Source: Clostridia bacterium
GTDB taxonomy: Bacteria; Bacillota; Clostridia; Oscillospirales; CAG-382
Assembly: GCA_017938055.1 (NCBI GenBank)
Contig: JAGBCG010000028.1
Coordinates: forward strand, 1-8,601
Length of the DNA: 8,601 nt
Direction of reading: 5' to 3'
Shown here: positions 4,998 through 8,601 of the stretch, piece by piece
How the letters are laid out: the number at the start of each line of letters is the position of its first letter
How positions within the stretch are numbered: the stretch's first letter is position 1
The notes under the pieces: generated by a model
Told to the model about the DNA's origin: nothing
Seen by the model: the letters and a program-made list of their open reading frames with translations, nothing else
The model's database searches: none
Translations under genes and position numbers: made by a program

Positions 4998-7511
4998 TTA
5001 CAGATTTACGGGATTTACGTCTGCCGAAATGCTTACGTTTTTAATTCCCGACATATATTGAATCAACAACTCCGACAGCATTTTTCGCAATGCCGGATTG
5101 TTTTTACACTTTATAATAAATCTCATTCTGTAGCGTCCCGAGATTTTATAAATCTCGTTCCGGAACGGACCATACAATATAAATTTTACATCGCTGTATC
5201 TTGTTTTTGCCGCCTCATCAAGCCCTTTTCCAAATTCCTTTACGGCATTTTGCACATCACGTTCGACTTCGCCCGAAAACGTCACCGTAATAATGTCACA
5301 AAATGGCGGGAAGACGGATGCACGTCTGAACTGTATTTCTCTTTCATAAAATTCCTTATAATCCTGTTTAGAGGACAACATAAGTACATCATTATCAGGA
5401 GAATATGTCTGTATTACTGCTCTTCCCCTTTTCTCACCTCTGCCGCTTCTTCCTAACACCTGCGTCAAAAGAGAAAATGTCTTTTCATTGGCACGAAAAT
5501 CATTCATGTAAAGGGAAATATCTGCATTGATTACTCCCACAAGAGAAACATTCGGAAAATCATGTCCCTTTGCCACCATCTGTGTTCCAACAAGCACGTC
5601 CGCTTCGCCATTACGGAATTTTTCCAGTATTTCTTCGTGTGAAAACTTTCCGCTTGTTGTATCAGCATCCATTCTAAGCACTCTTATATTGGGAAACATT
5701 TTTGTAAGCTGACTTTCAAGAAGCTGTGTTCCTGCTCCCATATAAACTATGCTTTCGTTCTTTTTACATACAGGACACTCCTCGGGAATCGGCATGGAAT
5801 ATCCGCAATAATGGCATGTCATGGTATCCTTGCCATATATTTTATTTCTATGATGAGTAAGAGTTACCGAGCAGTTAGGACACTGAAAGGTATGTCCGCA
5901 GGAATGACACTGTGCAAAGCTTCTATAGCCTCTGCGGTTGATAAACAGTATCGACTGCTCGCCCTTTACAAGATTATCTGCAAGCTCTGCTTCAAGTGTT
6001 GAGCCAATAGTTGTAGGAATTCCTCCCGCTGTTTTATCAGTTTCATCCTCTGACTCAAGCTCAAAATACGGCTCATTTCTCATATCGTGAAACAAAACTT
6101 CTGGAAGCGATGCTCCTGAGAATCTTTCCGTAAGGCTTACAAGAGTATACTTTCCCGTAACAGCCTTATAATAGCTATCTATACTGGGTGTTGCCGAAGC
6201 AAGCAGTAAAAGTGCATTATTGTATGCACATCTGAATCTTGCAATATCTCTTGCATGATATTTGGGTGATTTATCAGACTTAAAAGAGCTTTCCTGTTCT
6301 TCGTCAACAACTACCAGACCAAGATTTTTTAGCGGTGCAAAAATTGCAGACCTTGTGCCTATTACAATTTTCGCCCTCTCTTCAATTATTGCCTTATGTG
6401 CATCCATTCGTTCCCCTGCTGAAAGTCCCGAATGAATTAGGGCTATTTTTTCGCCGAAAACCGCCGAAAAACGTCCCACAGTCTGTCCAGTAAGTGCAAT
6501 TTCCGGAACAAGTACAATGACAGTTTTACCGTCATTCAGCACTCTTTGGATAAGCTTGATTATTACATTTGTCTTTCCTGAGCCTGTCACTCCATGCAAA
6601 AGTGCCGCTGCTGCTTTCTCAGAATTATAAAGTCCGGTCAGCGTTTCAAGAGCCTCATTTTGTCTTTGTGACAATTCAAATTCGCCGTCATATCCTTTAC
6701 CAGAATAGTCCTTTAAAAGCAGCTTGTTTCTGTCCTCCCACATGCTAACAAGGTTAATTACACCTTTTTTTACAAGCTCGCTTACAACAGAAACACCCGC
6801 ACCCGAAATTTCACACAACTCGGTTACGGGACAGGGTGACTCATAGTGAAGCAATGCTTCAAACACTGCTTGCTGTTTTGCTGTCAGTTTAATTTCTGCT
6901 TTTGAAAGCGAGGCCACAACCTCTTCACTGTCTGACAAAACAGCATACTTTTCGTTCTTTTCGTTTATTTTACATTCAAAGCGTTCTTCAGACACGCACA
7001 AATCCAGCTTTTCGAGTGCACGTATACATGCCCGAACACCTTTTCCGTAATTTTTCATCAAATCCGTTTCACTGATATACTCATCCTCTTTAAGTGCGGC
7101 AAGAACCGTCAGCGACGAATTATTAAGTCCATGTCCCTCAGGCAAAGAGTGCGTTATTCTTTTATAGTATCTGACACTCTTTACGCCAAGTCCGGACGGC
7201 AAAGCACAGCTTGCCGCATCACCAAGCGAGCAAAACAGGTGCTCTTTCATAAACTTGCACATTTCAAGCATTTCACTGCCAACGTGCATGTATTTTCCGG
7301 GAACACCCAAAACAGGCTTTGTTACGCTGTAGTCCGTGTTATTGGTAAGTTCTGTTACAACACCGCATCTTTGCTTGTTTGCACCTCCAAAGGGCACAAC
7401 CACAACACTTCCTACACTAACTTTATTTTCAAGCTGTGCAGGAAGACTGTAGGTATAAGGCTTATCTATGTGATAAGGTGCATTAAGTATATGAACACGG
7501 GCGTAAAGCAA
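4998..7511 (-). CDS. priA: Primosomal protein N' (PriA), 3'-to-5' superfamily 2 replication-restart helicase
   Basis: Recognises stalled or repaired replication forks and reloads the replicative helicase. The 837 residues fall at the long end of the family. Domains in order: 3'-DNA-binding domain at about 1-105 (VPFG at 39-42), winged-helix region at about 125-265, first helicase lobe with Walker A GVTGSGKT (307-314), Walker B DEEQ (403-406) and ASATPS (438-443), then the second lobe with GTQMVAKGHDFP (642-653) and GRSGRG (687-692). Eight zinc-binding cysteines lie in four pairs: C535/C538, C544/C547, C566/C569 and C579/C582. The C-terminal domain runs from about 720 to 837. Oddities: DEEQ replaces the more common DEEH, and a Glu/Asp-rich linker sits at about 482-497 between the lobes. 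The start is TTG 7509-7511, supported by a perfect GGAGGT 6 nt upstream. It follows rpoZ after 31 bp. Confidence 0.97.
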   Translation of the reverse strand: MLYARVHILNAPYHIDKPYTYSLPAQLENKVSVGSVVVVPFGGANKQRCGVVTELTNNTDYSVTKPVLGVPGKYMHVGSEMLEMCKFMKEHLFCSLGDAASCALPSGLGVKSVRYYKRITHSLPEGHGLNNSSLTVLAALKEDEYISETDLMKNYGKGVRACIRALEKLDLCVSEERFECKINEKNEKYAVLSDSEEVVASLSKAEIKLTAKQQAVFEALLHYESPCPVTELCEISGAGVSVVSELVKKGVINLVSMWEDRNKLLLKDYSGKGYDGEFELSQRQNEALETLTGLYNSEKAAAALLHGVTGSGKTNVIIKLIQRVLNDGKTVIVLVPEIALTGQTVGRFSAVFGEKIALIHSGLSAGERMDAHKAIIEERAKIVIGTRSAIFAPLKNLGLVVVDEEQESSFKSDKSPKYHARDIARFRCAYNNALLLLASATPSIDSYYKAVTGKYTLVSLTERFSGASLPEVLFHDMRNEPYFELESEDETDKTAGGIPTTIGSTLEAELADNLVKGEQSILFINRRGYRSFAQCHSCGHTFQCPNCSVTLTHHRNKIYGKDTMTCHYCGYSMPIPEECPVCKKNESIVYMGAGTQLLESQLTKMFPNIRVLRMDADTTSGKFSHEEILEKFRNGEADVLVGTQMVAKGHDFPNVSLVGVINADISLYMNDFRANEKTFSLLTQVLGRSGRGEKRGRAVIQTYSPDNDVLMLSSKQDYKEFYEREIQFRRASVFPPFCDIITVTFSGEVERDVQNAVKEFGKGLDEAAKTRYSDVKFILYGPFRNEIYKISGRYRMRFIIKCKNNPALRKMLSELLIQYMSGIKNVSISADVNPVNL

Positions 7512-7523
7512 GTCACTACCTCC
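7512..7523 (-). promoter_or_regulatory. Strong ribosome binding site supporting the TTG start of priA
   Basis: GGAGGT at 7523-7518 (minus strand) lies 6 nt before TTG 7511-7509. No in-frame ATG lies nearby, and the reading frame from this TTG gives an N-terminus (residues 1-40) that matches the PriA 3'-DNA-binding domain. The strong binding site may offset the weak start codon. Confidence 0.75.
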
Positions 7524-7542
7524 GAATTTCTAACCTTTTTTA

Positions 7543-7848
7543 TCAGCCGACAACTTCGTCTGAAAGAGTAGTCTTATCATGCTCTTCCATTGCTATTTTT
7601 GCTTCGTCAGAAAGCTTTATTTTTATTTTTCCCTCATGAAAAAGCTTAATTGCATTTTTTACGGGTTTATTGTTGAAATCTATTTCAATTTCGTTGTTAT
7701 TGCAGCCAGCCTCTGCAAGAGCCGGATGTTCTTTTGCAAAGTTTTCTCTGTCAACAACATACTTTGCACCCTTTGCTGCCATCATAACAAGGGTATATCT
7801 GTTATACATATTTTCTTTTGAAAGTTCTGCGATTGAAGGTTTTACCAT
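7543..7848 (-). CDS. rpoZ: DNA-directed RNA polymerase omega subunit
   Basis: Small core RNA polymerase subunit that binds the beta' C-terminus and helps polymerase assembly. The 101-residue protein opens with VKPSIAEL (2-9) and NRYTLVMMAAKGAKY (16-30), the omega signature helix, where most relatives read AKRAR. KPVKNAIKLFHEGKIKI (61-77) matches the conserved second helix and strand. Between the two signature blocks, residues 33-60 form a polar stretch including NENEIDF-like acidic and Asn-rich sequence, longer than the short linker in the common 67-90-residue form. The start ATG 7846-7848 is preceded by AAGGAGA 8 nt upstream; the stop is TGA. It lies 48 bp after gmk, the largest gap in the window, and 31 bp before priA, the usual gmk-rpoZ-priA order. 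Confidence 0.93.
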   Translation of the reverse strand: MVKPSIAELSKENMYNRYTLVMMAAKGAKYVVDRENFAKEHPALAEAGCNNNEIEIDFNNKPVKNAIKLFHEGKIKIKLSDEAKIAMEEHDKTTLSDEVVG

Positions 7849-7896
7849 TTTGATTTCTCCTTAAAATTTTGCTCAGTTATGTTTTGTTTCTATTTC

Positions 7897-8514
7897 CTAA
7901 TTAAAAAACTCGCAAATATCAGAATATACATTTTCGGGTTTTAAATTGTGTGCCTTTACTGCCGCTATAATATCCTTTGCACACTCCTGTGCCATTCCAT
8001 CCCTGTTCACCACAATGTAGTCATACATAAGGCATGAGCGTATTTCATTTTCAGCAATAGCAAGACGGTTTGCCACAACCGACTCTTCCTCAGTTCCTCT
8101 TGCTCTGAGTCTTTCTGCAAGGCCAGACTTGCTTTGCGGTGCTATAAACACAAACACAGCTCCCGGCACAAGGCTTTTTATTTGAACTGCTCCCTTTACT
8201 TCTATTTCAAGAATGACATTCTTTCCCTGTGAAAGCATGTCCTCTACAAAGAATTTTGGCGTTCCGTAGAAATTTCCATTATAACAGGCATATTCTATAA
8301 ACTCATCACGCTCTATCATTCCCGAAAAATCTTCTTTACTCATGAAGAAATAGTCAACTGCGTTTTCTTCACCTTTTCTTTTTTCCCTTGTGGTCGCTGA
8401 AACGGAATAGACAAAATCCTCATTTTCAAGAACATACTTAAGAACTGTTCCCTTTCCCACTCCAGACGGGCCTGATACTACCACCAGACGTCCACGTTTT
8501 TTCAAATCACTCAT
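7897..8514 (-). CDS. gmk: Guanylate kinase
   Basis: Cytoplasmic enzyme that phosphorylates GMP (and dGMP) to GDP with ATP, feeding GTP supply. The 205 residues match the family. Visible features: P-loop GPSGVGKG at 15-22; GMP-binding stretch SVSATTREKRKGE at 37-49, which contains the usual TTR motif; VDYFF at 53-57; NFYGTP at 81-86; and the lid segment RLRARGTEEES at 135-145. The frame is open to the window edge, but the true start is ATG 8512-8514: GGAGG lies 6 nt upstream and homologues begin just before the P-loop strand. The upstream sequence instead encodes the end of remA in another frame, which overlaps this gene by 8 nt. The overlap suggests translational coupling. It stops with TAG. 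Confidence 0.97.
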   Translation of the reverse strand: MSDLKKRGRLVVVSGPSGVGKGTVLKYVLENEDFVYSVSATTREKRKGEENAVDYFFMSKEDFSGMIERDEFIEYACYNGNFYGTPKFFVEDMLSQGKNVILEIEVKGAVQIKSLVPGAVFVFIAPQSKSGLAERLRARGTEEESVVANRLAIAENEIRSCLMYDYIVVNRDGMAQECAKDIIAAVKAHNLKPENVYSDICEFFN

Positions 8515-8601
8515 CCTTTTCCTCCCCGGCACCTGCTGCCCCGCCGTTGATTCTTCCCTGTATTGCTTCTGCCGTAAGAGCCGAAAGAACAATGTGTCCA
8601 C
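8507..8601 (-). CDS. remA: RemA (DUF370) extracellular-matrix regulator, C-terminal tail (cut by the window edge)
   Basis: Thirty C-terminal residues in a frame different from gmk: GHIVLSALTAEAIQGRI followed by a Gly/Ala and acidic tail, ending at TGA 8507-8509. The HIVLSALTAEAI part resembles the conserved end of RemA/DUF370 proteins, commonly DHVILSA-QPETVA-RL, and remA directly precedes gmk in many Firmicutes. RemA is a small (about 80-95 residues) ring-forming DNA-binding protein that in Bacillus activates matrix and osmoprotection genes. The tail beyond the core is longer than in Bacillus. The assignment rests on one short motif plus gene order, so it is probable rather than certain; most of the gene lies beyond the window. 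Confidence 0.75.
   Translation of the reverse strand, partial: GHIVLSALTAEAIQGRINGGAAGAGEEKDE
8521..8526 (-). promoter_or_regulatory. Ribosome binding site of gmk inside the remA tail
   Basis: GGGAGG at 8526-8521 (minus strand), 6 nt before ATG 8514-8512, is encoded within the Gly-Glu-Glu codons of the remA tail. It fixes the gmk start and rules out the longer frame that runs to the window edge. Confidence 0.8.

Larger units (their letters stand above)
1..8601 (-). other. Single housekeeping operon segment: remA-gmk-rpoZ-priA-def-fmt-metallopeptidase-rsmB-rlmN-PP2C
   Basis: All ten genes lie on the minus strand. Junctions in transcription order are: 8-nt overlap (remA/gmk), then gaps of 48, 31, 17, 3, 23, 15, 2 and 31 bp. 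None of the gaps holds a GC-rich stem followed by a T run, and none has a convincing promoter. The segment is therefore inferred to be internal to one longer transcript starting beyond the right edge and continuing past the left edge, probably into a PASTA kinase gene. Co-transcription is inferred from spacing and was not measured. Confidence 0.75.

Noticed and set aside
4974..5456. A 160-codon plus-strand open frame antisense to the end of priA and the start of def
   Set aside because: It lies opposite well-supported coding sequence, its translation has no recognisable motif, and it has no ribosome binding site of the quality seen on the real genes; it mirrors minus-strand codon bias.
7131..7571. 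A 146-codon plus-strand open frame antisense to the start of priA and the rpoZ/priA gap
   Set aside because: Composition is that of a reverse-strand shadow, no family is recognisable, and the minus-strand gene has clear domains over the same bases.
7849..7896. The 48-bp gmk/rpoZ gap as a site for an internal promoter
   Set aside because: It is AT-rich, but I find no paired -35 and -10 boxes at usual spacing; only the rpoZ ribosome binding site is supportable.
7897..8601. Guanylate kinase extended to the window edge with a GTG start
   Set aside because: The extra 29 residues match nothing in the family, the overlapping frame encodes a RemA-like tail, and GGAGG sits at ideal distance from ATG 8514.
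1..8601. Mobile elements, CRISPR repeats, tRNA genes, riboswitches or long direct or inverted repeats
   Set aside because: Coding density leaves gaps of at most 48 bp, gene order is the vertically inherited one, and reading through both strands showed no repeat arrays, transposase-like frames or tRNA-like sequence.

Overview
The window is one continuous, tightly packed minus-strand gene cluster from a low-GC Firmicute, most likely a member of the Clostridia. The evidence is AT-rich codon use, strong AGGAG-type ribosome binding sites before almost every gene, a TGA stop on ordinary genes (so the standard bacterial code), and a gene order that matches the Clostridia/Bacillus arrangement remA-gmk-rpoZ-priA-def-fmt-(zinc metallopeptidase)-rsmB-rlmN-PP2C phosphatase. 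I did not see anything that fixes the genus. The long omega subunit hints at the Ruminococcus/Oscillospira side of the Clostridia, but that is inference.

In transcription order (high to low coordinates): the C-terminal tail of RemA enters at the right edge (8507-8601) and overlaps the start of guanylate kinase (7897-8514). Then follow RNA polymerase omega (7543-7848), primosomal helicase PriA (4998-7511), peptide deformylase (4504-4980), methionyl-tRNA formyltransferase (3559-4500), a YugP-like membrane zinc metallopeptidase (2825-3535), the 16S rRNA m5C967 methyltransferase RsmB (1487-2809), the radical-SAM 23S rRNA/tRNA m2A methyltransferase RlmN (432-1484), and the N-terminal 133 residues of a PP2C-type Ser/Thr phosphatase (1-400) that runs off the left edge.

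Every gap between genes is 48 bp or shorter, two junctions are overlaps or near-overlaps, and I see no terminator or convincing promoter, so the whole window reads as one transcription unit whose ends lie outside it. The genes cover nucleotide supply (Gmk), transcription (omega), replication restart (PriA), the N-formyl-methionine cycle (Fmt adds the formyl group, Def removes it), ribosome modification (RsmB, RlmN) and Ser/Thr phospho-signalling (PP2C, whose partner PASTA kinase is expected just beyond the left edge).

This is a core housekeeping region, and I found no mobile element, CRISPR array, RNA gene or new defence or biosynthetic system. The items most worth a second look are modest: the uncharacterised membrane metallopeptidase between the formylation and rRNA-methylation genes, an insertion in omega, the RemA tail hidden at the edge, a ribosome binding site for fmt written into the acidic tail of def, two TTG starts, and a small hairpin that could mask the phosphatase ribosome binding site.
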